Shown piece after piece: positions 34,256 to 43,657 of a DNA stretch of 64,000 nt. Under the pieces are notes generated by a model. That model did not search any database. It worked only from the letters and a program-made list of their open reading frames with translations, and was not told the DNA's origin. The stretch covers positions 6,196,564 to 6,260,563 of the forward strand of contig NZ_KB912942.1 in the NCBI RefSeq assembly GCF_000383915.1, read 5' to 3'. Each line of letters begins with the position of its first letter. Within the stretch, counting starts at the first letter, position 1. A program made the translations under genes and the position numbers. The stretch comes from Amycolatopsis benzoatilytica AK 16/65. GTDB lineage: Bacteria; Actinomycetota; Actinomycetes; Mycobacteriales; Pseudonocardiaceae.

Positions 34256-35125
34256 GTGAACCCCCGTGCCCATGTGGTCATTCCCGCGCATAACGAAGAG
34301 CGGACGCTGCCCCGGTTGCTGCGTGCGCTTGCCGCCGGTGCTTCGCCAGGCGAGCTGGAGATTGTCGTCGTGGCCAGCGCGTGCACCGACCGTACCGCTG
34401 CGGTAGCCGAGGCGGCCGGGGTCACCGTGTTCGAGACTGCCGACCCGGGCAAAGTCACCGCGCTCCGGCTCGGCGACGAGGTCCTGACCGGCTTCCCTCG
34501 GCTGTACGTCGACGCCGACGTGGTGCTGTCGGTCAACGCAGTGCGCGCCCTCGTCGCGGCGCTGGACACGCCGGACATCGTCATGGCGACGCCGCTTCCG
34601 CAGCTCGAACTCGACGGCGTCGGGCCGATCGCCGCACGCGCACACCGCGCCTGGGCACACCTGCCGTCGGTGCGGCGATCAGGCGTCGGCTCCGGTGTTT
34701 ACGCACTCGACCGGCGCGGGCACGCCCTGGCGTTTCCGCTCCCGGACGTCCTGGCCGACGACGCCTGGGTCCATCGGGTGATTCCCGCCGCGCAGAAAAC
34801 GGTGGTGGCCGAAGCCCGCGCCGCGGTGTGGCCGGCCGCCACGGTGCGCGCGCTGGTACGCCGCCGAGCCCGGGTCCGCCTCGGGAATCGGCAACTGGAC
34901 CGGCTGGGACGCCCGGCAGCGGCCGGCGACAGCACCGGGCCGCGCACGCTGGCACGCCTGGTTCGAGGCGGCACCGTTTCCGCTGCCGACGCCGCGTGTT
35001 TCACCGTCGTCGTACTCGCCGATCGCGCGATCGCATGGTTTCGCCGCATTCGCGGGAACGAATCGGAATGGTCCACCGATAACACCACCAGACCTTCTAC
35101 GGAACCCGAACTCCGCGCCCAGTGA
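34256..35125 (+). CDS. Glycosyltransferase family 2
   Basis: 289 residues. VVIPAHNEERTLPRLLRAL and LYVDADVVLSVNAV (D-x-D) define a GT2 domain, and a C-terminal hydrophobic stretch (AACFTVVVLADRAIAWF) may anchor it. The conserved middle GVGSGVYALDRRG is seen in dolichol-phosphate/biofilm-type transferases. GTG start four bases after the flippase stop. Likely one of the assembly transferases of this locus. Confidence 0.8.
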   Translation: MNPRAHVVIPAHNEERTLPRLLRALAAGASPGELEIVVVASACTDRTAAVAEAAGVTVFETADPGKVTALRLGDEVLTGFPRLYVDADVVLSVNAVRALVAALDTPDIVMATPLPQLELDGVGPIAARAHRAWAHLPSVRRSGVGSGVYALDRRGHALAFPLPDVLADDAWVHRVIPAAQKTVVAEARAAVWPAATVRALVRRRARVRLGNRQLDRLGRPAAAGDSTGPRTLARLVRGGTVSAADAACFTVVVLADRAIAWFRRIRGNESEWSTDNTTRPSTEPELRAQ

Positions 35126-35164
35126 AGGCAGGGTCGAGCCCTCAGGGAAAGGACGGCAAACACC

Positions 35165-35974
35165 ATGCAGGAAGTCCGGACATTCACCTTCCGTCGCGAT
35201 GACCTGTTGCCGCTGGCCGACAAGCTGCACGAGCAGTTCGTGACCGCGCAACCGTTCCGGCACGTCGTGATCGACGACTTTTTGCCACCCGAGGTCCTGG
35301 AACCCGTCCTCGCCGAGTTCCCCGAGCCCCGCGACGCGCAATGGCAAAGCTTCGACACTTCGCAGGAGGTGAAACTCGCGCTCGCGGACACCGAACGCAT
35401 GGGCCCGGCGACCCGGGAACTGCTCGCCGAGTTCAACGGGCAGGTGTTCGTCGATTTCCTCGAACGGATCAGCGGCATCGAACATCTCGTTCCCGACCCG
35501 CATTTCGACGGCGGCGGCCTGCACCAGATCCGCCCCGGCGGGTTCCTGAAGGTGCACGTCGACTTCAACCGGCACCGCAGGCTCGGCCTCGACCGGCGGC
35601 TCAACGGCTTGCTTTACCTGAACAAGGACTGGGAGGAGTCCTACGGCGGGCACCTGCAGCTGTGGAACCAGGACATGTCCGAGTGCGCGCACAAGATCCT
35701 TCCGGTGTTCAACCGGTTCGTGCTCTTCGCCACGACCGACGACGCCAACCACGGCCACCCGGATCCGTTGACCTGCCCGGACGACCGGGCCCGCCGGTCC
35801 ATGGCGCTCTACTACTACACCAATGGCCGCCCCGCCGAAGAGGTGCACGACGAGCACACCACGGTCTTCAAGCAGCGGCCGGGAGAGACGTGGCAGAGCA
35901 ATCTGCGCCAAATCGCGAAGCGGTGGACACCGCCTGCTCTCGTCGACCTCGCGGGCCGGATCGGTAACAAGTAG
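35165..35974 (+). CDS. 2-oxoglutarate/Fe(II)-dependent oxygenase (P4H-like)
   Basis: 269 residues. The facial triad is readable: H131 and D133 in KVHVDFN, a distal His in NHGHPD (H196 or H198), and the 2-oxoglutarate-binding Arg in ARRSMALYYY (about 210). Cupin-type strands LNGLLYLNKDW and YGGHLQLW lie between them, as in prolyl-4-hydroxylase-like proteins found in glycan clusters. It may hydroxylate a sugar, a lipid or a protein of the pathway. ATG start at 35165, preceded by GGGAAAGGA. Confidence 0.82.
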   Translation: MQEVRTFTFRRDDLLPLADKLHEQFVTAQPFRHVVIDDFLPPEVLEPVLAEFPEPRDAQWQSFDTSQEVKLALADTERMGPATRELLAEFNGQVFVDFLERISGIEHLVPDPHFDGGGLHQIRPGGFLKVHVDFNRHRRLGLDRRLNGLLYLNKDWEESYGGHLQLWNQDMSECAHKILPVFNRFVLFATTDDANHGHPDPLTCPDDRARRSMALYYYTNGRPAEEVHDEHTTVFKQRPGETWQSNLRQIAKRWTPPALVDLAGRIGNK

Positions 35975-36006
35975 CAGCGGCATCCGACAAGGAAAGGCGG
36001 AGCGCC

Positions 36007-36459
36007 GTGTACGCGCTGCTTGCCACATCGATGGTAGTGCTGCATTTCGCTCTGCTTTTCTACCTGCTTCTCGGCGGGCTGCTCGCCGGGCGCTGGTGGT
36101 GGACGGCGATCCCGCACGCGCTCTACGTCGGCTGGGCGGTCACGACTCTTTACGTCGCGGTCGGCTGCCCGGTCACGGCGGTCGAGAACTGGGCTCGCCG
36201 CCGCGGCGGGCAGGTGGTCGACGACCGTCCGTTCCTGTACCGGTACGTCGAGGGAGTGCTGTACCCGGAACACCACATCAACTATCTGCGTGCGGTGTTC
36301 GTGGTGGTGATCCTGCTCAGCTGGATCTACAGCGCGCGGGAGCAGTGGCTCCGGCGGCACGCGCGTCTCGCGCGCCAGAACAGCACGGCAGCGCCGTTGC
36401 CGGTACATCTGCTCCCGGACCACCCGGCCGCCTTCGCTGATGGCTCAGACAGCGCGTGA
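36007..36459 (+). CDS. DUF2784 membrane protein
   Basis: 150 residues with three or four membrane helices. VGCPVTAVENWARRR, followed later by YRYVEGVLYPEHHINYLRAV, is the DUF2784 signature, and the Cys, Glu and His residues are conserved in that family. Function is unknown. GTG start. It ends the long plus-strand run and faces the Cys/His protein tail to tail. Confidence 0.78.
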   Translation: MYALLATSMVVLHFALLFYLLLGGLLAGRWWWTAIPHALYVGWAVTTLYVAVGCPVTAVENWARRRGGQVVDDRPFLYRYVEGVLYPEHHINYLRAVFVVVILLSWIYSAREQWLRRHARLARQNSTAAPLPVHLLPDHPAAFADGSDSA

Positions 36460-36477
36460 AGGCAGCTGCGGTCTCTC

Positions 36478-37443
36478 TCAGCCTTCGACCCGGCGCAGCC
36501 AAGCTTCCCGCCAATAGGGATAGATCGCCCGCGGACAGAACCGGTGATAAAGCGAACGGCAGAAGACGTCTTCCAGCACGACGCAATCACGCAGGCGCAG
36601 CATCCGGCCGGTCTTCTCGTCGATGATCCGCTCTACCCGGTGCGAAACTCGGGCCCGCTGCCCGCAGTACGGCAGCATCTCGACGTCGAAGAGCATGCCG
36701 CGGTTCTTGTTCGCCGGCGACAGCGTGCGCAGGATCTCCTCCTTGCTCCGCACCTCGACCAGGTCCCCCGGCTTCAGCCGCAACGGATCCGGCTGCGCGG
36801 CCGACGCCCCGCGGCCCCGCAGGAAGGGGTAGGTCTCGCCGTCGCGGATGCGCAGCCAGGCCGGCCATCGCCGGCTCAACCGCTGGAACTTGTTGAAAAA
36901 CACGATGAGCAGTCCGCGCAGCACCACCGGTAGTTTTTCGTTCCCGTACCGCACATCGTCCACGTACTGCCTTGGCGAGTAGGCGCTCATCGGCGCGGAC
37001 GCGTTGAGCAACTCCGTTGCCTGGCAACGGTACTGTTCCGCGTCGTCGCTGTCCGCGAACTCCACCGCGTCGGCTTCGAGCGCCTCGACCGTCGCGCCTT
37101 CGCCCTCGGCGGGCGACGCGCTCGACTCGAGCCATTCCTCGCGAAAGAAAAGAAGGCACGCTGCTTGGCATCCGCCGTGCGCGCTTCCGTCACAGCGCGC
37201 ACCAGCCAGATGCACAGTGCGTTCCAATTTCCGGTGATCGGTGCTCGGCGTGACCGTGTCGCAGGTTTTGTCCGCCCGCTTGTAGACCCGCATCTCCTGC
37301 CCGGCGAACCGAAGCATCTCCGGCATGAAGGGCAGGCCGGCCAGGCGACCCTGTTTGTCGAGCGTCGCAAGGATCTCTTCGGTTCCGCGAACGCGCACCT
37401 GGTCACCGGCTCGCAGCTTCGATCGGGCCTCGCCCTCTGCCAT
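36478..37443 (-). CDS. Internally duplicated Cys/His protein of unknown function
   Basis: 321 residues that I do not recognise by name. Two homologous halves are separated by a charged linker: about 9-105 and 223-316. Each starts with L-x-x-GD-x-V-x-VR-x-x-EEIL-x-TL and MLxxxGQxxRV, and each ends with C-x4-H-x2-C then nine residues to REx-WL (C84/H89/C92 and C295/H300/C303). An extra Cys precedes each (C61, C287), so each half could bind one metal ion or cluster through three Cys and one His. The first part looks like a small SH3-like barrel. The ATG at 37443 has AGGGG upstream; it is divergent from the GT4/ugd pair. Confidence 0.72.
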   Translation of the reverse strand: MAEGEARSKLRAGDQVRVRGTEEILATLDKQGRLAGLPFMPEMLRFAGQEMRVYKRADKTCDTVTPSTDHRKLERTVHLAGARCDGSAHGGCQAACLLFFREEWLESSASPAEGEGATVEALEADAVEFADSDDAEQYRCQATELLNASAPMSAYSPRQYVDDVRYGNEKLPVVLRGLLIVFFNKFQRLSRRWPAWLRIRDGETYPFLRGRGASAAQPDPLRLKPGDLVEVRSKEEILRTLSPANKNRGMLFDVEMLPYCGQRARVSHRVERIIDEKTGRMLRLRDCVVLEDVFCRSLYHRFCPRAIYPYWREAWLRRVEG

Positions 37444-37567
37444 CTGAGTACCCCTCTCGGAACAGCCTGCAGTTAGGTCGCCACAGCGCAGCTTTCCGTT
37501 ACCGAGAGGTGCGTAATAAAAGGCCGCGCGCCAGCGAATAAGTAGCGTCGGCTCCCCACCCCACGAG

Positions 37568-38788
37568 ATGAGGTCGCCGGTGCTGCGACGCCACGTACTG
37601 ATCATCGTGCAGAATCTGCCCGTCCCGCTCGACCGCCGGGTATGGCTGGAATGCCGTGCGCTCAGCGAAGCCGGGTACCAGGTCTCCGTCATCTGTCCAA
37701 AAGGGACAGGCGAACCGGCATACCAGGTGCTGGACGGAGTGCACCTCTACAAATACGCCCCGCCGCCGGACAGCACCGGCGTGCTGAGCTACCTGGTCGA
37801 GTTCGGCTACTGCTGGCTGCGCACGGCGTTGCTGTCGCTGAAAGTGTGGAAGCGCCGCCGGTTCGACGCCGTCCAGGCATGCAACCCGCCGGACACCTAC
37901 TGGGCGCTCGCCCGTCTCTGGCGGCTTCGGGGAGTGCGGTTCGTCTTCGACCACCACGACCTCAACCCGGAAGTCTTCCGTTCCCGGTTCGGCGAACCGG
38001 CCGGCCTGGCCGCGCGGATCCAGCTCGCCGGCCTGTATTGGCTGGAGCGCATGACCTTCCGGACGGCGGACCGGGTTGTTTCCACCAACGCCTCGTACCG
38101 GAGAATCGCCGTCGAGCGCGGACACGTGCCGGTCGAGCACACGACGATCGTCCGGTCGGGACCGGACACCTCGGTGATGCGGCCGCGCCGGCCCCGCCCG
38201 GAGTTGCGCCGCGGCAAGGACTACCTCGCGGTATGGCTGGGAATCATGGGACCGCAAGACGGGGTGGACGAGGTGCTGGAGGTCGCCGCCCGGGTCGTGC
38301 GCGAGCACCACCGCACCGACGTCCAGTTCGCGATACTCGGCTTCGGCGATTGCCTCGAAGATCTGCGCGCGCAATGCACCGAAATGGGCCTCGACGACTA
38401 CGTGCATTTCACCGGCATGGTCGGACCGGACGAGATCGCCGACTACTTCTCCACCGCGGACGTCGGGCTCTCGCCGGACCCCTACAGTCCGCTCAACGAC
38501 GTTTCGACCATGAACAAGACGATGGAGTACCTCGCGTTCGCGTTGCCGGTGGTCGCCTCCCGGCTGACCGAGAACTCGCTGTCCGCGGGCGACTGCGCGG
38601 TCTACGTGAAGCCGGGCGCCACCGCGGAATTCGCCGCCGAACTGGTCGCGCTGCTCGACGATCCGCAACGCCGGGCCGAACTGGGCAAGGCCGGCCGGGT
38701 CCGCGCGGAGACGGAACTCGACTGGGCGCCGCAGGCCCGCGCCTATCTCTCGGTCTACCGGGATCTCTTCGACGAGGAGAAGGACTGA
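37568..38788 (+). CDS. Glycosyltransferase family 4
   Basis: 406 residues, GT-B fold. The N-terminal domain opens VLIIVQNLPVPLDRRVWLEC and contains FVFDHHDLNPEVF; the C-terminal domain has LGIMGPQDGVDEVLEVAARV, VGLSPDPYSPLNDVSTMNK and MEYLAFALPVVA. This resembles WcaC/WbpX-type and glucuronosyl/fucosyl transferases of exopolysaccharide loci. Placed one base before a UDP-glucose dehydrogenase gene, so UDP-glucuronate is a plausible donor. ATG at 37568 with a weak site. Confidence 0.85.
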   Translation: MRSPVLRRHVLIIVQNLPVPLDRRVWLECRALSEAGYQVSVICPKGTGEPAYQVLDGVHLYKYAPPPDSTGVLSYLVEFGYCWLRTALLSLKVWKRRRFDAVQACNPPDTYWALARLWRLRGVRFVFDHHDLNPEVFRSRFGEPAGLAARIQLAGLYWLERMTFRTADRVVSTNASYRRIAVERGHVPVEHTTIVRSGPDTSVMRPRRPRPELRRGKDYLAVWLGIMGPQDGVDEVLEVAARVVREHHRTDVQFAILGFGDCLEDLRAQCTEMGLDDYVHFTGMVGPDEIADYFSTADVGLSPDPYSPLNDVSTMNKTMEYLAFALPVVASRLTENSLSAGDCAVYVKPGATAEFAAELVALLDDPQRRAELGKAGRVRAETELDWAPQARAYLSVYRDLFDEEKD

Positions 38789-38789
38789 C

Positions 38790-40100
38790 ATGTTCGCCAG
38801 ACGGATCGCGGTCATCGGCACCGGCTATGTCGGGCTCACCACCGGCGCGTGTCTCGCGTCGCTCGGGCACCGCGTGGTGTGCGCCGACGTCGACCCGGAC
38901 AAGATCGACCGGCTCGCACTGGGCCAGGTCGACATCCTCGAGCCACGCCTCGCCGAACTCGTCGCCGAAGGGCTGGCGGCGGGCAGGCTCGAGTTCGTGC
39001 ACGGCGCGGCGGCCGCGATCGACGCCGACCTCGAAGTGGTTTTCCTGTGCGTCCCGACGCCGATGGGAGTCGGCGGAATCGCGGACCTGTCCAGTGTCGA
39101 AGCCGTGCTCGACGAGATCCGGGAGAAGCTGCCGCCCGGGACCGTGGTGGTGAACAAGTCCACCGTCCCGGTCGGCACCGCGGAGCGCACGAAAGAACTC
39201 CTGCGCCGCGAGGACGTCGCGGTCGTGAGCAACCCCGAGTTCCTTCGCGAGGGAACCGCGGTGCACGACTTCCTCAATCCGGACCGGATCGTGGTCGGCA
39301 GCGACGCGCAGGATTCCGCCGAACGCATCGCCGGGCTTTACGCCCGGCTCGGCGCGCCGACGGTGCTGACCGACGCGGCCAGCGCGGAACTGCTGAAGTA
39401 CGCGGCGAACTGCTTCCTGGCGATGAAACTGTCGTATGTCAACGCGATGGCCGAACTGTGCGAACGGCTGGGCGCCAACCTCGCCGACATCACCGAAGGC
39501 ATGGGGTACGACCGCCGGATCGGTCAGGCGTTCCTCCGGCCCGGTCCCGGCTGGGGCGGCTCATGCCTGCCCAAGGACACCCGGGCGATGCTGCAGATCT
39601 CCGATTCCGCGGACTTCGAGTTCCGTCTGCTGCGCGCGGCGATCGACACCAACGAACGGCAGCGGCAGCGCATCGTCGACAAAGTCCGGATCGCCGTCAC
39701 CGGCAACCGCGGCGGTTCCCTCGCGCACCTCCGGCTCGGCCTGCTCGGCCTGACTTTCAAGGCCAACACCGACGACGTGCGAGATTCGCCCGCGCTCGCG
39801 ATCGCCGCACTGCTGCGACAGGCGGGCGCGGAACTCGTCGGCTACGACCCGGCGCTGCGGGCCGACACGATGCGGCCGGAACTCGGCGACGTCAGCCTGG
39901 TCGAAGATCCGGTGCTGCTGGCGAAGGACGTGGACGCGCTCATCCTGCTGACCGAGTGGCCGGAATTTCGGACCTTGGACTGGTCCCGGCTCGCCGACGT
40001 GGTCCGGCGGCCGATCGTCGTCGACACCCGCAACCTGCTCGATTCGGACGTGCTGCGCCGCTCGGGGTTCACCTGGACCGGGCTCGGCTCGGCGGCCTAG
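38790..40100 (+). CDS. ugd: UDP-glucose 6-dehydrogenase
   Basis: 436 residues, the usual length. It oxidises UDP-glucose to UDP-glucuronate with two NAD+. The Rossmann motif GTGYVGLTTGACLA is at the N-terminus, STVPVGT follows, the catalytic Cys is in GWGGSCLPKD (residue 259), and the C-terminal UDP-binding domain has LTFKANTDDVRDSPAL. It provides glucuronic acid for the acidic glycan presumably built by this locus. It starts one base after the GT4 stop. Confidence 0.94.
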   Translation: MFARRIAVIGTGYVGLTTGACLASLGHRVVCADVDPDKIDRLALGQVDILEPRLAELVAEGLAAGRLEFVHGAAAAIDADLEVVFLCVPTPMGVGGIADLSSVEAVLDEIREKLPPGTVVVNKSTVPVGTAERTKELLRREDVAVVSNPEFLREGTAVHDFLNPDRIVVGSDAQDSAERIAGLYARLGAPTVLTDAASAELLKYAANCFLAMKLSYVNAMAELCERLGANLADITEGMGYDRRIGQAFLRPGPGWGGSCLPKDTRAMLQISDSADFEFRLLRAAIDTNERQRQRIVDKVRIAVTGNRGGSLAHLRLGLLGLTFKANTDDVRDSPALAIAALLRQAGAELVGYDPALRADTMRPELGDVSLVEDPVLLAKDVDALILLTEWPEFRTLDWSRLADVVRRPIVVDTRNLLDSDVLRRSGFTWTGLGSAA

Positions 40101-40116
40101 CGCCGCCTCGGCCGAG

Positions 40117-41154
40117 TCACCGGAAGCGCCGCCGCAGCGCACGCAGCTGCGGCGCGACCGGCGACGTCTTCGCCGCCGTGACCGCCTGCCGGCTTACCCG
40201 GCGGACGAGCCGGTGCAGCCCGCCGGTGCTCACCTCGCCCTGGCAGACCAGCACCTGGCCGGTCATCGCGCGCCGCTTGTACTCGTCCTCGCCCCGGCCG
40301 AGGTCCACGCGCCGCACTCCCAGGTCCGCCGCGGCCTGAACGATCTCCCGCAACAGGATCCAGCCCGGCGCCAACCGGGAGAACCGCGGTTCGTAGACCG
40401 GGAACCACCAGTGCAGCACGGGACCGTCGCGGAGGCCGAAGTGCGCCGCGAGCAACTGTCCTCCGATGTGGACAGTCGAGAGCACCCCGCCGAAGGAATC
40501 TTCCCGGGTGCGGAGCAGCCGGTGCAGGAGCGCGACGCGCGCCGGGTCGGCGAAATAGTCTCGCGCGCCGGTCGCCCGATACTGGTCGCGCTTGAGCCGG
40601 ATCACTTCGTCGAGCAGGACCGGATCCGAGCAGTCCGCGGTGAACACCAGTGAACCGTGCTCCCGGACAGCTTTCGCCGACCGCCGCCGAGCCTGGCCCA
40701 TATTGTCCTTGCCGCTGCGCGACGCACGGCCCAGGTACCCGTCGAGGCCGCCGGTCACGTCGAGGTACGGCGACGGCCGCTGGGTCTCGATCCACGGTTC
40801 GAACTCGGCCCGGCCGAGCAGGTGATCGAAGCTGAACGTCCGGGCGCGCAGGGCCGGGAGAAGCCGCTCGACCGGGAACCTGGAGTCCGCCGTCTGCACC
40901 GGAGCCTGGAAGTCCGCGGCCGGCCAGCCGACCGGGCGTACCCCGGACCCGTTGACGTGCACCGGCAGCAGCCCGGTGACGACGCCCGGGACGTCCTCGG
41001 CGATCGCGACCCGAACCGCCGGGCCCTCCGCGTGCACCGCCGCGGTGAACGCCGGATGGAAGTATGGACTGTCCAGCCGCGGGTTGCCTGCGCGCAGGAC
41101 GTGCCAAGACTCCAGTTCCCGCGCCGTGAGGCGATCGAACTCGACGACGCGCAT
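40117..41154 (-). CDS. GNAT-type acyltransferase, CelD/BcsL-like
   Basis: 345 residues with the layout of CelD/FemAB-like double-GNAT proteins. The central YLGRASRSGKDNMGQARRR helix and the second domain FGGVLSTVHIGGQLLAAHFG followed by VLHWWFPVYEPRFSRLAPG are characteristic. Such proteins acylate sugars or transfer aminoacyl groups in polysaccharide loci. It lies downstream of and six bases from the GT2 gene and should be co-transcribed with it. It starts at ATG 41154. Confidence 0.8.
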   Translation of the reverse strand: MRVVEFDRLTARELESWHVLRAGNPRLDSPYFHPAFTAAVHAEGPAVRVAIAEDVPGVVTGLLPVHVNGSGVRPVGWPAADFQAPVQTADSRFPVERLLPALRARTFSFDHLLGRAEFEPWIETQRPSPYLDVTGGLDGYLGRASRSGKDNMGQARRRSAKAVREHGSLVFTADCSDPVLLDEVIRLKRDQYRATGARDYFADPARVALLHRLLRTREDSFGGVLSTVHIGGQLLAAHFGLRDGPVLHWWFPVYEPRFSRLAPGWILLREIVQAAADLGVRRVDLGRGEDEYKRRAMTGQVLVCQGEVSTGGLHRLVRRVSRQAVTAAKTSPVAPQLRALRRRFR

Positions 41155-41160
41155 CGCGGC

Positions 41161-42084
41161 TCAGCCCGGAAGCGCGGTCAGGCGCCGGGACGGGCGCAGC
41201 AGCGCGACGAGCGCGGCTCTCGCGGTAGGCCGGCCGCCGAGCGTACGGAGCAGTTCGCCGAGCGCCACCGCGACGAAGTACGCCGTCGAAGCCGCTTTTC
41301 CGCTGCGGCGGCGAAAAAGCTCCACCCGGTTGACGGTGAGCAGTGCCCACAGCATCGGGTTGGTACCGCACTCGCCGCCGATGTGCTCGACGACCGCCGC
41401 CGGCTCGTACCACGGTTGCCAGCCGAAGTCCTTGGCCCGCAGGCTGAACTCCGTCTCCTCGCCGTAGAGCAGGAACGACTCGTCCCACGGTCCGGTCTCC
41501 CGCAGCACCTCGGCCCCGATCAGCATCGCCGCACCGGTTCCCCACGCGACCGGACGGCCGTAGTCGTATTGCCCCGGGTCCGTGATGAGCTCGCCCAGCG
41601 TGCCCCACTTGCCCGCCCGGCGGCCGCCCGCGACCGATTCGGTCAACGCGCGAAGCACCGTGGGATCGCGGCGGATCGACGGCTGAAGCGAACCGTCCTG
41701 GTTGAGCAGCCGCGGATAGACGATGCCCCGGTGCGGATAATCCAGTGCCTTCGCCAGCACCGCCAACGCGCCGGGATGCGGCCGGGCATCCGGATTCAAC
41801 ACGAAAACCCCGTCCACGCCCACGTTTTGCAGTTCTTTGACCCCGACGTTGACGGCAGCCGCGTATCCGCCGTTGTGCCCAGTGCGCAGGAAAGTGACCG
41901 GAACGTTCCAGTCGCCGGTCGCGATTTCCGCGGTGCCGTCGCGGGACATGTTGTCCGCCACGACGACATCCACCAATTTCGTGCCCTCGACCGCCGCGGC
42001 CAGCGACGCGAGGCATCCGGGCAACACCTCGGCGCTGTCGTAGGTCACGATGACGATCCCGACCCGGAACTGCTGCGCACTCAC
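41161..42084 (-). CDS. Glycosyltransferase family 2, rhamnosyltransferase-like
   Basis: 307 residues. VGIVIVTYDSAEVLPGCLAS, VVVADNMSRDGT and GVDGVFVLNPDAR (D-x-D equivalent) define the GT2 domain, and the block AMLIGAEVLRETGPWDESFL with the conserved LYGEETEFSLRA is typical of actinobacterial rhamnosyl/galactofuranosyl transferases. The GTG at 42084 is preferred because the open frame above it has no Shine-Dalgarno; ATG at 42141 is an alternative. Confidence 0.83.
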   Translation of the reverse strand: MSAQQFRVGIVIVTYDSAEVLPGCLASLAAAVEGTKLVDVVVADNMSRDGTAEIATGDWNVPVTFLRTGHNGGYAAAVNVGVKELQNVGVDGVFVLNPDARPHPGALAVLAKALDYPHRGIVYPRLLNQDGSLQPSIRRDPTVLRALTESVAGGRRAGKWGTLGELITDPGQYDYGRPVAWGTGAAMLIGAEVLRETGPWDESFLLYGEETEFSLRAKDFGWQPWYEPAAVVEHIGGECGTNPMLWALLTVNRVELFRRRSGKAASTAYFVAVALGELLRTLGGRPTARAALVALLRPSRRLTALPG

Positions 42085-42153
42085 GTTCAAGATGTCGCGG
42101 CGGCAGACGAGCCTGTTACGGCGGATTCCGTTGGACGGCAACGAAGAATCCGG

Positions 42154-42822
42154 TCAACCCCGGAATCGCTTCACGAGTTTCGCAGCGGCCCGCCTGGTTT
42201 TCCGGCGCACGCCAGGCGAGCCGCCGAGCACGTCCGAGATCCAGACCGCATCGAGATCGTGCGAAAGGCTCGTCCGCGCCTGCAACCAGTCCTGCTCGCG
42301 CGCGAGCCCTCCGTCGCTCGTGTAGACCCGCTGCACGCCGGTGCCGCGCAACCGGCGCAGGACCGTGCGATCGTAGGAGCCGAACGGGATCGCGACGCGC
42401 CGGACCGGTTCACCGGTCTGCCGCGCGAGCGCTTCCGGAGCACGAGTCAGCTCCTCGCCGACCTCGCCCTCGCTGAGCCGTCGCCAATCGCGATGCGCCC
42501 AGCCGTGCGAACCGATGCTCATGCCGGCCGCCAGCAGCTTCTCGATCCCGGCCTCGTCCACTGATCCCGGGCTGCCGATCCTCCCGGCCAGCAGGAAGAA
42601 TTCGGCCCGCAGCCCGCGCTCGACCAGCCGGGGCAACGCGATTTCGACGTCCGAGGAGTTCCCGTCGTCGAACGTCAGCCGGACGTCCGGTCGATCCGCC
42701 ACCGCGTCCAGCACTCGATCGAACTGGTCGACCCGCACCCAGGTCGCCTCTTCTCCCGGGGCCAGCGGACGCTCCGGAGCGCCGATGCCGTGCACCGTGA
42801 GATTCACCAGCATGGCTGTCAT
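42154..42822 (-). CDS. NodB-type polysaccharide deacetylase (paralogue 1)
   Basis: 222 residues, a compact NodB domain. The metal-binding TFDDGNSSD (residues about 50-58) includes the two Asp, and the His pair lies in SHGWAHRDW. AIPFGSYDRTVL is the motif 3 region. There is no signal peptide, so it should act in the cytosol, perhaps on a lipid-linked or nucleotide sugar. ATG at 42822 with AAGG upstream. A close paralogue lies at 44066, on the other side of the chitosanase gene. Confidence 0.85.
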   Translation of the reverse strand: MTAMLVNLTVHGIGAPERPLAPGEEATWVRVDQFDRVLDAVADRPDVRLTFDDGNSSDVEIALPRLVERGLRAEFFLLAGRIGSPGSVDEAGIEKLLAAGMSIGSHGWAHRDWRRLSEGEVGEELTRAPEALARQTGEPVRRVAIPFGSYDRTVLRRLRGTGVQRVYTSDGGLAREQDWLQARTSLSHDLDAVWISDVLGGSPGVRRKTRRAAAKLVKRFRG

Positions 42823-42938
42823 CGCCCGCCTTTCTCGCGCTATCGGACCAATCGCGCAAAACGCGTCGAGAGTTACGCGGCGAGGAAGAGCGGAGCTCCC
42901 CGGCGCGGCGCACGGGGAGCTCCTGTCGATTCGGAGGT

Positions 42939-43640
42939 TCAGCCGACGAACGCGGCCGCCAGCTTCTCTCCGGTGCTGGTGGCGTTGGCGTGGTTCTCGA
43001 TCGGGCTCACCGTCGAGTTCTTGAAGCAGACGTAGGTGACCCCGGATTCAACGCCGCCGTTCTTCGGGTCCGGGTTGATGCCCAGGTCCTTGGCGGTGGC
43101 ATAGGACGCTTCACCGATGATCTTGTTGGGACCGGTGTCGCCGATGACGGTGTACTCGACCTTGCCGTTGTAGATCACCGCGCAGGATCCGCCGCCCTTG
43201 AGGCCGGACTTTTCGTAGTTCCAGATGCCACTCGCGCTCGGCACGACGATGTACGGCAGCTTCGCGGCGTCCAGGGCCTTGCCATCGGATTGCGGGAAGG
43301 CAGTGTTGTCCTGGTAGCAGCAGTCGGTCTTCTCGTTGCACTGCGCGCTGCGCTGGCCGTCGCAGTCGATGTCCATGTCGGCTTTCCAGAAGACCGCTTT
43401 GCCCGCGTCGCAAACCGGGACGGTAGCGGTTTTGGAGTCTTCGTCGGTTTTGTATTTGCCATTGGAGATCTGCTTGCAGGACGCCAGCTTGGCGAGAATC
43501 TGGTCCGCGGTGGGCCCGCCGGCTCGGGCGGTCGCCTGCACCGCCGGCTGAACTGGAGCCGTCGCGGCGGCAGCCGTAGCGGCGGTGGGCAGGATCGCCG
43601 CAGCGGCTGCCGCGATCGCGAGGAGGACGAGTTTCCGCAT
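42939..43640 (-). CDS. Secreted chitosanase, glycoside hydrolase family 75
   Basis: 233 residues with a long Ala-rich signal peptide (about 1-27). FWKADMDIDCDG (about 84-95) and the later VIGDTGPNKIIGEASY, holding the presumed catalytic Asp 168 and Glu 177, match GH75, the fungal-type chitosanases. Eight Cys in the mature part suggest disulfides. It would cut glucosamine-rich chains outside the cell. ATG at 43640 with AGGGAG five bases upstream; an operator-like palindrome lies 18 bases before the start. Confidence 0.9.
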   Translation of the reverse strand: MRKLVLLAIAAAAAAILPTAATAAAATAPVQPAVQATARAGGPTADQILAKLASCKQISNGKYKTDEDSKTATVPVCDAGKAVFWKADMDIDCDGQRSAQCNEKTDCCYQDNTAFPQSDGKALDAAKLPYIVVPSASGIWNYEKSGLKGGGSCAVIYNGKVEYTVIGDTGPNKIIGEASYATAKDLGINPDPKNGGVESGVTYVCFKNSTVSPIENHANATSTGEKLAAAFVG

Positions 43641-43657
43641 GATGCTCCCTGTTGATT

